Counted from the first letter of the stretch, positions 23,954 through 32,841 are shown. The stretch: 39,399 nt of DNA from Candidatus Collierbacteria bacterium (GCA_903873735.1 CAIQPO010000043.1:1-39399); one strand, 5' to 3'. The notes: generated by a model not told the origin, from the sequence alone. Numbers and translations: made by a program.

Positions 23954-25094
23954 ACAGAATAATTCTTTTTGCTCTTTCCTTAATCTCTCTCCAGCTTCTA
24001 ACTCGCTCTGCTTCTTGATATGGAGTGATTGTCTTAGTTCTATAGAGATCAAATGCCTCCAAAGACACAACTCTAGCATTTGGACAATTCTCAGATACCC
24101 ATTTTTTAACTTCCTCAATGTGACCCAAATTGCACATCACCACCTCAACCATATCCATAGTAACCTCCTCACCTATTTGTATGCCATCTGGCACACTAAT
24201 CATTGATGGTGCCTCCACTCCCAAAACTTTTTCAGCATGATTCACTACTTTATCTCTACTTGTACCAAAAACCACAGGCCATCTGTCAAACCAATTCACA
24301 AAACTATATCCCATTCTTGGCAAGCTATCTGCATAAATTTCATTTAATCCATACTCCTTCTTGTCATGAGCTCCAACAATAACATCAACATTGTCCTCTG
24401 CATATTCACCAGTCAGTAATCTATGTCCTGTTTCTCTTGCCCTACTAGCTGCCAATATCGCCCGCTTCTCTGATATTCCAGGTAAGGCAGCCGAATTCGT
24501 CACATGATATAAGTTGCTCAGCACCTCGCCTCCCTTTTCTTGCATTTCAATTAATTCCTCCACAACTCTAACATCTACTAACTCTGCTTCAGAATACTTG
24601 TCCGCTACTGGCAAATAGACATACTCTCCTGGTCTTGTGAACTCACCTTGAACAGGACTAATCGTCATTTCCATATCGTAAATCTCAATCACTGCATCCG
24701 GATCTCCCACTCGCCACATAAAATTATTTATTCTATTTCCCAAGGTTCTCATAGCTTCATGTCTACCTTTTTTACCATAGGCCTGGTAGAACCCTTCTGG
24801 AGATTTAATCTTCTCTTTGATGGCATTGTAGTCTTCTCTGTCTTTTAGTGCCAAATAACACTCATACAAAAACTTAATCTCTTGCTCTGTATCTCTTGTT
24901 TGTGACCCTCTCCTTCTCCAGCAATCTCCCATGAGAGCTCTAGCCCTTTCATCAATCAATTCAGGTAAGACTTCTGGTTCCACTCCATTTTCATTAGCAA
25001 TCTCTTCAAATGTCTTTGGTGTGTATCTTTCAAGATGTGTTTCAACCCTTACCTCTACAGGTCTACCTGCATATTCCCAACCTCTAGTTTCCAT
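23949..25094 (-). CDS. Hypothetical protein with possible ADP-ribosyltransferase-like segment
   Basis: This gene encodes 381 soluble residues. The N-terminal half is helical and charged. Near residue 195 is NLYHVTNSAALPGISEKR, which resembles the H-x-T motif of DarT/KptA-type ADP-ribosyltransferases (YHxT...L..I...G), followed by ILAASRARETG. I do not recognise the rest. A role in tRNA repair, nucleic-acid ADP-ribosylation or something unrelated cannot be decided. It lies 9 bp after mreB and has a TAAGAT box 6 nt before its ATG. Composition matches the housekeeping genes. Confidence 0.6.
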   Translation of the reverse strand: METRGWEYAGRPVEVRVETHLERYTPKTFEEIANENGVEPEVLPELIDERARALMGDCWRRRGSQTRDTEQEIKFLYECYLALKDREDYNAIKEKIKSPEGFYQAYGKKGRHEAMRTLGNRINNFMWRVGDPDAVIEIYDMEMTISPVQGEFTRPGEYVYLPVADKYSEAELVDVRVVEELIEMQEKGGEVLSNLYHVTNSAALPGISEKRAILAASRARETGHRLLTGEYAEDNVDVIVGAHDKKEYGLNEIYADSLPRMGYSFVNWFDRWPVVFGTSRDKVVNHAEKVLGVEAPSMISVPDGIQIGEEVTMDMVEVVMCNLGHIEEVKKWVSENCPNARVVSLEAFDLYRTKTITPYQEAERVRSWREIKERAKRIILS

Positions 25095-25100
25095 TATTTA

Positions 25101-25106
25101 ATCTTA
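25101..25106 (-). promoter_or_regulatory. -10 box for leaderless 25094 gene
   Basis: TAAGAT, 6 nt, ATG. It overlaps the mreB stop codon. Confidence 0.4.
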
Positions 25107-26171
25107 CCTCAATCCACCCACTACTCTTACCTTAGAAAGCAGCTTGTCATCCTCAAGTACTTTCGCACACCCTCGAACCACAGCTTCAAGTGGGTTTTCA
25201 GTTACCCACACAGGCATTCCAGTTTGCTCTGATATCAATTTATCAATATTTCGAATTAACGCTCCACCTCCTGCCATCACCAAACCCTTTTCTAAAATAT
25301 CAGACACCAAATCTGGTGGTGTTTCTTCAATTATTAAATGAATCTCAGATAATATCTGATTGATTACCGGCATCATTGCTTCTCTAATCTCAACACTATC
25401 AAGCTTTAAAGACTTAGGCAAACCATTATCCAAGCTTCTTCCTCTCACCACCACCTGTAAGGGGTTACCTTCTTTTTCTCGCTTCAAAGGATAAGCAGAT
25501 CCAACAGCAATTTTTACCTCTTCTGCTGTACTTTCTCCTAAAAGCATGTTGTACTTTAATCGAACATAATTCATGATCGATTCTGTTAATTCATCGCCTG
25601 CTACCCGCAAACTTCGATTTAACACCAAACCTCCAAGAGAAATTACTCCAATCTCGCTCGTTCCTCCACCAATATCACAAACCATATGACCTTCTGGCTT
25701 CTGGACCTGAAGTCCAGCTCCAATTGCAGCTGCCATTGGTTCTTCTACCAAAAATGCAGCCCTTGCTCCCGCAGATAAAGCCGCCTCCTGGACTGCCCGT
25801 CTTTCCACCTCTGTCACACCACTGGGTATACCAATTGCTACTCTAGGTCTAGGAATCTTCATTCCCAAGCCTTTATAGTATTCGTGCACCTCAACAATAT
25901 AATGCTTGAGCATGGCTTCAGCTGCATCAAAATCAGCTATTACACCATCTCGCAGTGGTCTCACCACTTCAATATTGGCTGGATTCTTACCCAGCATCTT
26001 CTTGGCCTCGTCACCAATTGCCAAAATCTCCTTCGACTTCATTTGTCTCGCCACCACCGATGGTTGTTTTATCACCACCCCCTTACCTCGCACGTGAACT
26101 ACGGTGTTTGCCGTTCCCAAGTCTATCCCTACATCCAGAGTGGCTAGCCTCCATAGTTTTTCCAGTATCAT
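25104..26171 (-). CDS. mreB: Rod-shape-determining protein MreB
   Basis: MreB is the bacterial actin that guides lateral wall synthesis. The 355 residues carry the phosphate-1 motif DLGTANTVVHVRGKG, the phosphate-2 motif CDIGGGTSEIGVISLGG, the FLVEEPMAAAIGAG segment and the adenosine motif GLVMAGGGALIRNID. No Shine-Dalgarno precedes the ATG; a TAGACT box is 7 nt away. It is separated from mreC and mreD by two unrelated genes. Confidence 0.97.
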   Translation of the reverse strand: MILEKLWRLATLDVGIDLGTANTVVHVRGKGVVIKQPSVVARQMKSKEILAIGDEAKKMLGKNPANIEVVRPLRDGVIADFDAAEAMLKHYIVEVHEYYKGLGMKIPRPRVAIGIPSGVTEVERRAVQEAALSAGARAAFLVEEPMAAAIGAGLQVQKPEGHMVCDIGGGTSEIGVISLGGLVLNRSLRVAGDELTESIMNYVRLKYNMLLGESTAEEVKIAVGSAYPLKREKEGNPLQVVVRGRSLDNGLPKSLKLDSVEIREAMMPVINQILSEIHLIIEETPPDLVSDILEKGLVMAGGGALIRNIDKLISEQTGMPVWVTENPLEAVVRGCAKVLEDDKLLSKVRVVGGLR

Positions 26172-26178
26172 TTTAAAA

Positions 26179-26184
26179 AGTCTA
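26179..26184 (-). promoter_or_regulatory. -10 box for leaderless mreB
   Basis: TAGACT, 7 nt, ATG; an alternative TAAGAT lies 5 nt further up. Confidence 0.4.
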
Positions 26185-26239
26185 TCTTAATACGCCTAAT
26201 CATATCAAACTATGCTATCATTGCGTACCCCCAAATATC

Positions 26240-26268
26240 TTGACTTTTTAGCTCAATTATGATATATT
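26240..26268 (+). promoter_or_regulatory. Promoter of 26342 cassette
   Basis: TTGACT (26240-26245), 17-bp spacer, TATATT (26263-26268). It gives a 5' leader of about 65 nt. Confidence 0.8.
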
Positions 26269-26341
26269 ATAGGACTGTATTTGGCTAGCACTTTGAGAGT
26301 GTAAGACTCCCCTTTTCAGTAAAACAACAGGAGATACTCAG

Positions 26342-26905
26342 ATGAAGAGATTCGCAGCCTTTATCGTGTTCTGTGTTCTGGTGGCAGCCATGTTTTTTGG
26401 GTTTGTACGCCCGGACCCCACGGAGTGTGGGAATTTCCATCCCCACCTCGACCAGTTCGGGAACAATCCCGCAGAAGTACTAAAGGCCATGGACTGGCTC
26501 ATCAGCTCTGGCAACTTCAACGCCTGGCAAGATGGGGCCCGCATTGTCCTGCAATTTAAATATGCAGGGCGCCTTGGCTTCGGTGCCTTTGGTACTGGCA
26601 ACCCCACCTTCTTCTTCCCTGACAACGGCATCGAGTACATCAGACAGCAGACAAATGGCCTCAACAAAATCACCAGCCAAAAGTCTCTCGATCAAATCAC
26701 TAACCACCTGTACTCATGTCGCAACAGCTTTGCCCGGCAGTATCAGCTAGCTGAAGTCCCTGTCCCTGCTCAACAACCAGCTCAGCAGCCTGCGGTCAAT
26801 TTTTCTCTCGACAGCTTGGCTCCACTGGCCATGACCGCCATGTTGGCAATCATCGTTATTGGCTGTGGCGCGCTGACCTTCGGGCGCAAACTGGCAATGG
26901 GGTAA
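26342..26905 (+). CDS. Envelope-associated hypothetical protein (class B cassette)
   Basis: This gene encodes 187 residues: an N-terminal signal peptide or anchor (FAAFIVFCVLVAAMFFGFV), an extracytoplasmic domain of about 110 residues with two cysteines (C29 and C130 region), a short Pro/Gln/Ala linker (PVPAQQPAQQPA) and a C-terminal membrane helix with GCGALTFGRK. No family is recognised. AGGAGA precedes the ATG. It has its own promoter and terminator. Codons are strongly G+C-rich compared with mreB next door. Confidence 0.75.
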   Translation: MKRFAAFIVFCVLVAAMFFGFVRPDPTECGNFHPHLDQFGNNPAEVLKAMDWLISSGNFNAWQDGARIVLQFKYAGRLGFGAFGTGNPTFFFPDNGIEYIRQQTNGLNKITSQKSLDQITNHLYSCRNSFARQYQLAEVPVPAQQPAQQPAVNFSLDSLAPLAMTAMLAIIVIGCGALTFGRKLAMG

Positions 26906-26930
26906 ACACAACTCAATATGTAGTCAACAA

Positions 26931-26958
26931 AACACGGTCCACCAGACCGTGTTTTTTT
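26931..26958 (+). terminator. Terminator of 26342 gene
   Basis: A 9-bp stem (AACACGGTC/GACCGTGTT), loop CACCA, and seven T residues. Confidence 0.9.
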
Positions 26959-27571
26959 ATTCCTGAACTTGAGAAAACCTCTTACCAATCATCACATCCA
27001 CCCCAGAAATCCACTTTTCAGCAGAACCTCCAAGCAGACTCACCTCAGGACTCATTAGATATCCTTCATTCTCCTTAACTGCTGAAAATACCGGCTCGAT
27101 CACAGACCACCTCTCCTCTGTGTCTTTGGGAGCAACATTGCTTGCCACGAATTTTTCTACTAGCTGAATTACTGGTAACCAAAGCTGGGTTGGTAATGCA
27201 CCCATTTTTTGTTTTTCTCTTACCAACTCCGCTAAAGTGGTAAAGTCTGACTTCATCTCTTCCAAATCAGGTAACCTGATCACTCCATCTGGACCCACAG
27301 GAGGCTCAATCACTTCAACAGGCAAAACTGCACTATCAGCTACAGGATCTGGAGGTAAGTAGAATTCGTCATCAGGATCAGCAATTTCTGGCTCAGGAGG
27401 AGTAGTTCTTAGTGCACAATATCCTCTAATTTTTGTCTCAAGTAATCCAATTCTATCTACAGACGCAAAAAGCTCTCCTGCTAATGAATTATCCTGCTCA
27501 CCCGCTCCCTGTGTTGTATCTGGCATATATAAGTCAATATAAACCACCTCTTTCTGATAAACTAGTCCCAT
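26957..27571 (-). CDS. Hypothetical acidic protein
   Basis: This gene encodes up to 204 residues: an acidic, Pro-rich stretch (PDDEFYLPPDPV) around 70-85 and a helical C-terminal half. No family is recognised and no membrane segment is seen. The first ATG (27571) forms an overlapping CCATGG with the start of the divergent gene; the ATG at 27526 is an alternative that would leave space for regulation. Codon use is of the AT-rich class. Confidence 0.6.
   Translation of the reverse strand: MGLVYQKEVVYIDLYMPDTTQGAGEQDNSLAGELFASVDRIGLLETKIRGYCALRTTPPEPEIADPDDEFYLPPDPVADSAVLPVEVIEPPVGPDGVIRLPDLEEMKSDFTTLAELVREKQKMGALPTQLWLPVIQLVEKFVASNVAPKDTEERWSVIEPVFSAVKENEGYLMSPEVSLLGGSAEKWISGVDVMIGKRFSQVQE
27558..27563 (+). 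promoter_or_regulatory. -10 box for leaderless 27570 gene
   Basis: TAAACT, 6 nt, ATG; no Shine-Dalgarno. Confidence 0.45.
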
Positions 27572-29684
27572 GGCTACTTCAGAATCAGTCTACACAAAAT
27601 ATATTCGTTTTTGTTTCTACGCTCTCCTATTTTTTACTCCCCTAATTCTCTGGACCAAAACCTCTGAAGTTTTTGAGTTTAATAAAATGCTTTTTGTTTA
27701 TGCGAGCACTGCCATTATCTCCACCCTTTGGATAATAGACTCGGCTCAAAAAGGCAAGTTCTCGCTTGTACGTACTCCACTTGATCTTCCCATTGCTCTA
27801 TTCTTAATATCTCAATCAATCTCTACCCTCACTTCAATCGACAAACATACCAGTCTCTTTGGTTATTACTCAAGATTCCACGGGGGTCTCGCATCCACCA
27901 TTTGCTACCTAATACTTTATTTCGCATTTACTTCACATTTCATCGGCAAAATTAAGGAGGTTAAACTCACCTTGTTATCGATAATTGCCTCATCTACTAT
28001 CGTCTGTGCCTACGGTATTCTTGAGCATTTCGGCATTGATAAACACATCTGGGTTCAGGATGTACAAAGTAGAGTCTTCTCGACTCTCGGGCAACCCAAC
28101 TGGCTCTCTGCATATCTCATCACTATCCTACCTCTTAACATATACTTCTATCAAAAAGCACAATCAGGTTTTCTTAAATATTTTCTTTTAGCAGCTGCCT
28201 TGTCAAACTTAGTTACCATTCTCTTTACCAAATCTAAGTCAGGAATCGGTGCCACCATCCTCACACTCCTAATTTACTTTTCCTTCCAAACTCTGAAAAA
28301 CAGACAATATCTAAAACTAAAAACTACTGCGATTATTTTGTCCTCTTTCCTTGTAATTACTTTTATCATCGGCACCCCCTGGACCTCAAACCCAGCATAC
28401 ATCAACAAGGCTCTAACATTAGGCGGTCCTACTTTTCCCTCATTTGAAAAGTACCTAAACCGTATCGGTCTCACCACCCAAGTAAAACCCATCGATACTA
28501 CAAAAATAAGCCAACAAGAGGTCAAACAACTTGATCTAGAAGCGAAGGGGATAAGAGTGGGTGGTTCTGACTCAATGGACATTAGAAAGGTAGTCTGGCA
28601 AGGAGCCATAAAACTTGGCTTAAAATATCCCTTCTTTGGTCCGGGTGTTGAGACTTTTGGTTACACCTACTACACAGTAAGGCCTGCCTCACACAACTTG
28701 CTCTCTGAATGGGATTTCTTATACAACAAAGCACACAATGAGTATCTAAACTTCCTGGCTACCACTGGCTTCATCGGTTTAGGCACTTACCTTTTCCTCA
28801 TTATCTCAACTCTATTTCTTTTGGTAAAAACAATAAAACATCCAGACTCCGGAGAGCTATCTCTTGCTCTTCTATCAGGATATATCTCCATTCTTATTAC
28901 CAACTACTATGGCTTTTCGGTTGTTAATGTGGCTTTACTATTTTTCCTTATCCCAGCCTTTATCTTTACATATTCACCTCCAAAGAATGTCTTCATATCC
29001 ACAGTTTCAATACACCTTCCATTTATCACATCCGCAATTGCCATTACCCTATTACTATTCACCCTCTACCAGACACATATCACCTGGAAAGCAGACATCA
29101 ACTACGCCACTGGCAAAGCACTAATGCAAGTCAACTATGACTATCTAGCTGACGCCATCTCTAGCCTGTCTAAAGCCGTTAACTCCAGACCAAACGAACC
29201 TGTTTTCAGATCCACCCTTGCCGAGTCTCACGCTATGGCTGCAGTCTACATTAATAGCCTACTTCAAACTCCAGAAGCCTCTGCTGCATCAACCCAACAA
29301 AAACTCAAAGAACAAAGACAGCTCTATACAAATTCCGCTATTGCCAATGCACAAGAATCTATAAAACAAAACCCGTTTCACACCAATTTTTACAAAAACA
29401 AAGCAAAAATTGAAATTATGCTAGCTAGCACCGATCCTATTTACTACGAGCAAGCAATAAAGACTTTTGAAAAGATTATTGAGCTCTCACCTACTGAAGC
29501 CAAAATGTACTACAACTTAGGACTTATACACTACACCCTAGGTAATCTAGAACAAGCCAAATCTTACTACGCCAAAGCTCTGGAACTCAAGCCAGACTAC
29601 TTCAAATGGGAAGAATTCATGAAAACACTTTCAGATAGACAAAAGGAACTAGACAAGGCAAAAACCAATAAAAAAGGCAGGTAA
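27570..29684 (+). CDS. O-antigen ligase/polymerase-like membrane protein with C-terminal TPRs
   Basis: This 704-residue protein has about 11 membrane helices and belongs to the Wzy/WaaL O-antigen ligase superfamily, which joins or polymerises lipid-linked glycans at the outer face of the membrane. Typical are LGQPNWLSAYL, the extracytoplasmic loop GPGVETFGYTYYTVRP, and the catalytic-loop-like KAHNEYLNFLATTGFIGL. The C-terminus (about 500-690) has TPR repeats (AIKTFEKIIELSP, YYNLGLIHYTLGNLEQAKSYY). In CPR bacteria such proteins may build surface glycans. Its stop codon lies inside the hairpin that ends the opposing gene. Confidence 0.85.
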   Translation: MATSESVYTKYIRFCFYALLFFTPLILWTKTSEVFEFNKMLFVYASTAIISTLWIIDSAQKGKFSLVRTPLDLPIALFLISQSISTLTSIDKHTSLFGYYSRFHGGLASTICYLILYFAFTSHFIGKIKEVKLTLLSIIASSTIVCAYGILEHFGIDKHIWVQDVQSRVFSTLGQPNWLSAYLITILPLNIYFYQKAQSGFLKYFLLAAALSNLVTILFTKSKSGIGATILTLLIYFSFQTLKNRQYLKLKTTAIILSSFLVITFIIGTPWTSNPAYINKALTLGGPTFPSFEKYLNRIGLTTQVKPIDTTKISQQEVKQLDLEAKGIRVGGSDSMDIRKVVWQGAIKLGLKYPFFGPGVETFGYTYYTVRPASHNLLSEWDFLYNKAHNEYLNFLATTGFIGLGTYLFLIISTLFLLVKTIKHPDSGELSLALLSGYISILITNYYGFSVVNVALLFFLIPAFIFTYSPPKNVFISTVSIHLPFITSAIAITLLLFTLYQTHITWKADINYATGKALMQVNYDYLADAISSLSKAVNSRPNEPVFRSTLAESHAMAAVYINSLLQTPEASAASTQQKLKEQRQLYTNSAIANAQESIKQNPFHTNFYKNKAKIEIMLASTDPIYYEQAIKTFEKIIELSPTEAKMYYNLGLIHYTLGNLEQAKSYYAKALELKPDYFKWEEFMKTLSDRQKELDKAKTNKKGR

Positions 29685-29694
29685 TTTACCTGCC
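29670..29694 (-). terminator. Terminator of 29696 gene
   Basis: GGCAGGTAA/TTACCTGCC stem followed on the minus strand by a T run; the hairpin overlaps the end of the convergent 27570 gene. Confidence 0.8.
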
Positions 29695-29695
29695 A

Positions 29696-30061
29696 TCACC
29701 TACCCACCTGCCTTAGGAAAAACAAATAATCCTTCCAAGTCAGTGCTACTACCACCGTATCATTTTGCCTTAACACCTTTATGTCGGCTGTTGGGTATGT
29801 TTCAATAAATTGCGTAAGCTGCCCCTCAGTCATCATTATAAAAAACATCGCCACTAATCTTTCAGGAAAGACCTCCACCACACAGCCAATTCTCACAAAT
29901 CCAGCCAGGTTTTCAATCTTTCGAGTCCCGATCAAACCCTTCATATTTTTACGACCCCACACAGCCTTACCCGCAAGCGATGCCCTTTTAACATACAGCA
30001 TCAACTGCCTGTCGGTCTCTTCCCTTTTACTACCAGAAAGAAAAACTTTCTCTCTTATCAT
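29696..30061 (-). CDS. Hypothetical protein (class B cassette)
   Basis: This gene encodes 121 residues with a basic N-terminal region and a compact alpha/beta centre. No family is recognised and no membrane helix is convincing. GGAGGCG is placed before the ATG, with a TTGTTA-17-TAGAAT promoter and a private terminator. Its codon use is less G+C-biased than the other cassettes, but the control layout is the same. Confidence 0.68.
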   Translation of the reverse strand: MIREKVFLSGSKREETDRQLMLYVKRASLAGKAVWGRKNMKGLIGTRKIENLAGFVRIGCVVEVFPERLVAMFFIMMTEGQLTQFIETYPTADIKVLRQNDTVVVALTWKDYLFFLRQVGR

Positions 30062-30106
30062 TTTCGCCTCCGTCGTGTCTAAAGTTTCTCAATGTTCGAT
30101 TTGTAT

Positions 30107-30135
30107 ATTCTAAACTCCATCTATTACATTAACAA
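30107..30135 (-). promoter_or_regulatory. Promoter of 29696 cassette
   Basis: TTGTTA (30130-30135), 17-bp spacer, TAGAAT (30107-30112). Confidence 0.6.
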
Positions 30136-30164
30136 CCCCACATTACAGGGTATTTGGTAAAATA

Positions 30165-30170
30165 TATTAT
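30165..30170 (+). promoter_or_regulatory. -10 box for leaderless def
   Basis: TATTAT, 6 nt, ATG at 30177. Confidence 0.45.
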
Positions 30171-30176
30171 TCCGAT

Positions 30177-30713
30177 ATGAAAATTCTTGTATCACCAGAC
30201 CCATTTCTAAAAATTGTAGCCAAGCCGGTTGAAAAGATTGATAAGAAACTTCTAGACCAGCTTAGCGACATGACTCAAACCCTAAAACAGGCTCAAGACC
30301 CGGAGGGTGTTGGCTTGGCAGCTACACAGGTAGGTATTGATAAGAGACTCTTCATTCTCAATCTCCACAACCAAATAGAAGTCATCATAAATCCCAAAAT
30401 CATCCAAGTTTCCGAAGCAAAACTATCAGAAATCTACACCAAGAAAAAGGACAGGTGGCTTGAAGGCTGTCTTTCACTTCCCCAAATCTGGGGTTTCGTA
30501 GACAGACCTTTCTGGGTAGATATTGAATACCAAACAATCAAAAACAACCAGCTTGTTTCAAAAACCAGAAGATTTGAAGGGGTTGAGTCATCCTATGCTC
30601 TACATGAATATGACCATCTGGATGGAATTCTTTTCACCGATAGGATTCTTGAACAAAAAGGCATTATCTATCAAGAAACGGAACACGGCTTATCTCCCAT
30701 AGACTTGATATAA
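30177..30713 (+). CDS. def: Peptide deformylase
   Basis: Def removes the N-formyl group from nascent proteins. The three motifs are present: GVGLAATQVG, EGCLSLP, and HEYDHLDG (the usual QHExDHL with Leu for the first Gln). The length of 178 residues is normal. It lies near fmt, which adds the formyl group, with one inverted cassette between them. The start has no Shine-Dalgarno and a close -10. Confidence 0.95.
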   Translation: MKILVSPDPFLKIVAKPVEKIDKKLLDQLSDMTQTLKQAQDPEGVGLAATQVGIDKRLFILNLHNQIEVIINPKIIQVSEAKLSEIYTKKKDRWLEGCLSLPQIWGFVDRPFWVDIEYQTIKNNQLVSKTRRFEGVESSYALHEYDHLDGILFTDRILEQKGIIYQETEHGLSPIDLI

Positions 30714-30736
30714 AAAATCCCCGCCTGAAGCGGGGA
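30712..30736 (-). terminator. Terminator of 30742 gene
   Basis: Stem TCCCCGC/GCGGGGA with loop CTGAA and a T run on the minus strand, immediately after def. Confidence 0.88.
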
Positions 30737-30741
30737 ATCTC

Positions 30742-31230
30742 TTACCAGAGCACGACAAAGGAGACAAATAACCATACAGCCAAGAGGAGAAACGTGATAA
30801 ACATCGTAAACTCTGATGTTCCCACTTGACCCACCTGGTTAGTGGCAGTAAGCTCCACTGGGTTGTCAGCATTTACCACCTTGATGTACACATCGGTGGA
30901 ACATTTTTCTACTACCACCACCGTCCCTGGTCTAAGTACCAGCGAAGAGGTGTAGCCGTAAGGCGCACCACCTTCTGCCCGAGTTGAATCGATGTATTCA
31001 CCGTCAACCTTAAGCAAAAAAGTGTCACGGCTCACAATTGTTACCGACAGCTCCTCTTCGCGTTGTGGGTTGGCGTATGATACTGTCACTTTGCTACCAA
31101 CCCCAAGCTCCATAGATAAGTCGTGCCCGACCTGGTGACCGTTTTTGGTGGCATAAGACACACCACCCAAGAAAACGACAATCACCGCAGCTACAAATAC
31201 GAAGGTAAGCAATTTTTCCCAGAATTTCAA
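30742..31230 (-). CDS. Membrane-anchored hypothetical protein, TTG start (class B cassette)
   Basis: This gene encodes 162 residues with hydrophobic helices at both ends (8-26 and about 138-161) and a beta-rich domain of about 110 residues between them, probably outside the cytoplasm. No family is recognised. AAGGAGGC sits 5 nt before a TTG, which sets the start. Its promoter overlaps the start of the divergent fmt. Codons are G+C-rich. Confidence 0.72.
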   Translation of the reverse strand: MKFWEKLLTFVFVAAVIVVFLGGVSYATKNGHQVGHDLSMELGVGSKVTVSYANPQREEELSVTIVSRDTFLLKVDGEYIDSTRAEGGAPYGYTSSLVLRPGTVVVVEKCSTDVYIKVVNADNPVELTATNQVGQVGTSEFTMFITFLLLAVWLFVSFVVLW

Positions 31231-31253
31231 AACAGCCTCCTTAATGTACGATA

Positions 31254-31282
31254 TTTACCCTATAGAATATCACAGGTATAAT
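31254..31282 (+). promoter_or_regulatory. fmt promoter, leaderless type
   Basis: TTTACC (31254-31259), 17-bp spacer, TATAAT (31277-31282), 9 nt to ATG. It is interleaved with the divergent 30742 promoter. Confidence 0.6.
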
Positions 31283-31292
31283 ATATTTGCAA
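31264..31292 (-). promoter_or_regulatory. Promoter of 30742 cassette
   Basis: TTGCAA (31287-31292), 17-bp spacer, TATTCT (31264-31269). The -35 overlaps the first base of the fmt ATG. Confidence 0.65.
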
Positions 31293-32179
31293 TGAAAAAG
31301 AACTTAGTCTATTTTGGCTCACCCCAATTCTCTGCAGAAATTCTCGAAAGCCTCCTTACCAACCCCGAAATTAATTTGGTGGGTATTGTCACTCAAAAGG
31401 ATAAACCAGTAGGTAGAAAACAAATTATTACACCATCACCTGTATCCCAAACTGCCGAAAAACACCAACTACCCACATTCAAACCAGACAGGCTAGACGA
31501 TGCAAACTTGGCTCACATTAAACTTCTCAAGCCAGATATCTTTCTTGTCGTTTCTTATGGCAAAATTATTCCACAATCCTGGCTAGATTGTCCCAAAGTT
31601 GGCACTTTCAATGTTCATTTTTCACTCCTTCCCAAGTATAGAGGCGCTTTGTGTATCAGCGAAGCCATCAAAAACCAAGACAAAGAAACAGGGGTCACCT
31701 TAATGGAGATGGACAGTAAACTCGATCACGGCAATATCATCTCCCAATCCTCAATCACCATTGATACCCATGACGACTACGCTACTCTGTCCACAAAACT
31801 TACTCAAGAAGCCATTAAAATTATCGAGCGTAAATTACCCGAAATCTGTGCTCAAAAATATCACTCACTACCCCAAGATGAGTCACTGGCCACTTACACC
31901 CCACTCCACAAAAACATCACCAGACAAGATTCATATATTCCTCTCACTACGTTACTCAAAGCCACTGATGGAATAGGCAGCTCCGAGACCTATGCCCTAA
32001 TCAGATCCCTATCCCCGGAACCGGGTGCGTGGACCACAGTGCAGGGAAAAGACTTAAAAATCATAAGTTGTACCCTTATAGATAGAAAGTTAGTCTTGAA
32101 CCAGGTTCAACTTAGTGGCAAGCAACCAATCAGCTGGAAACAATTTTCTGCAGGATACAAATCAACTTTCAAAGCTTAA
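31292..32179 (+). CDS. fmt: Methionyl-tRNA formyltransferase
   Basis: Fmt formylates initiator Met-tRNA with 10-formyl-THF, the product of FolD chemistry. Its 295 residues open with MKKNLVYFGSPQFS and have FNVHFSLLPKYRG with the catalytic Asn and His, then TGVTLMEMDSKLDHG with the catalytic Asp, and a small C-terminal tRNA-binding domain. I use the ATG at 31292; an upstream frame to 31244 would start inside the promoter. The end overlaps the opposing 32176 gene by 4 bp. Confidence 0.93.
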   Translation: MKKNLVYFGSPQFSAEILESLLTNPEINLVGIVTQKDKPVGRKQIITPSPVSQTAEKHQLPTFKPDRLDDANLAHIKLLKPDIFLVVSYGKIIPQSWLDCPKVGTFNVHFSLLPKYRGALCISEAIKNQDKETGVTLMEMDSKLDHGNIISQSSITIDTHDDYATLSTKLTQEAIKIIERKLPEICAQKYHSLPQDESLATYTPLHKNITRQDSYIPLTTLLKATDGIGSSETYALIRSLSPEPGAWTTVQGKDLKIISCTLIDRKLVLNQVQLSGKQPISWKQFSAGYKSTFKA

Positions 32180-32841
32180 GTCAGAATTATCTTCGCCGCC
32201 AATCTCTGCATACGCTTAGGATCATCACCAAACATCTCAGCTTCGTAGTTTACATTCAAACTAGACTCAACACCCACGAGCTTTGTTCTCTTACCATCAG
32301 ACTCTCCAAACGCCACCAATAAATCATCACCATAATCAGTAATCTCAAAAGACATCTCCTCCCCCTTCACTCCAAACACCCCAGACATAGACTGTCTCAA
32401 ATTATCAAAAGATACAGTTCTAACTACCTCTGGATCTTCATCAGACAACAAGTCAGCCATGGTAATTTCCATTATCTTCTCATCAAACATTATCGTCACA
32501 TAAAAATCTACCTTTTCCTTAATCATCCATCTCAAAAAATCCAAAACTTTCTTCCCACCACAAGGCATAGTCTCAACCTCCTTTGCATTCATACTGGAAA
32601 GATATGGCCTCAAATTTACCGACATCGTAGCCAGACTTCCATCATCCAAATACTGATAAATCAGACCGAATTCAGGAAAACTAGTTAGTAGTGAACCATC
32701 ATCCAAAATTTCACCCACCATCTCACCATGCCTAGTGTAAGCTACTATTCCACCTTCATCAGTGTAAGCGAACAAGCTACCACCGGTTTCTGGACCAGAA
32801 CTATTTGGCAGATTATTGAAATCCTCTTTATTTCGCGGCAT
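32176..32841 (-). CDS. Hypothetical protein
   Basis: This gene encodes 221 acidic, soluble residues of unknown family. The first 60 residues look like short repeated strands around Asp-Gly turns (TDEGGIVAYT, LDDGSLLTSF, LDDGSLATMS). The rest is alpha/beta. It overlaps rpmB by 14 bp and so is probably translated from the same mRNA. AT-rich codons. Confidence 0.65.
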   Translation of the reverse strand: MPRNKEDFNNLPNSSGPETGGSLFAYTDEGGIVAYTRHGEMVGEILDDGSLLTSFPEFGLIYQYLDDGSLATMSVNLRPYLSSMNAKEVETMPCGGKKVLDFLRWMIKEKVDFYVTIMFDEKIMEITMADLLSDEDPEVVRTVSFDNLRQSMSGVFGVKGEEMSFEITDYGDDLLVAFGESDGKRTKLVGVESSLNVNYEAEMFGDDPKRMQRLAAKIILT

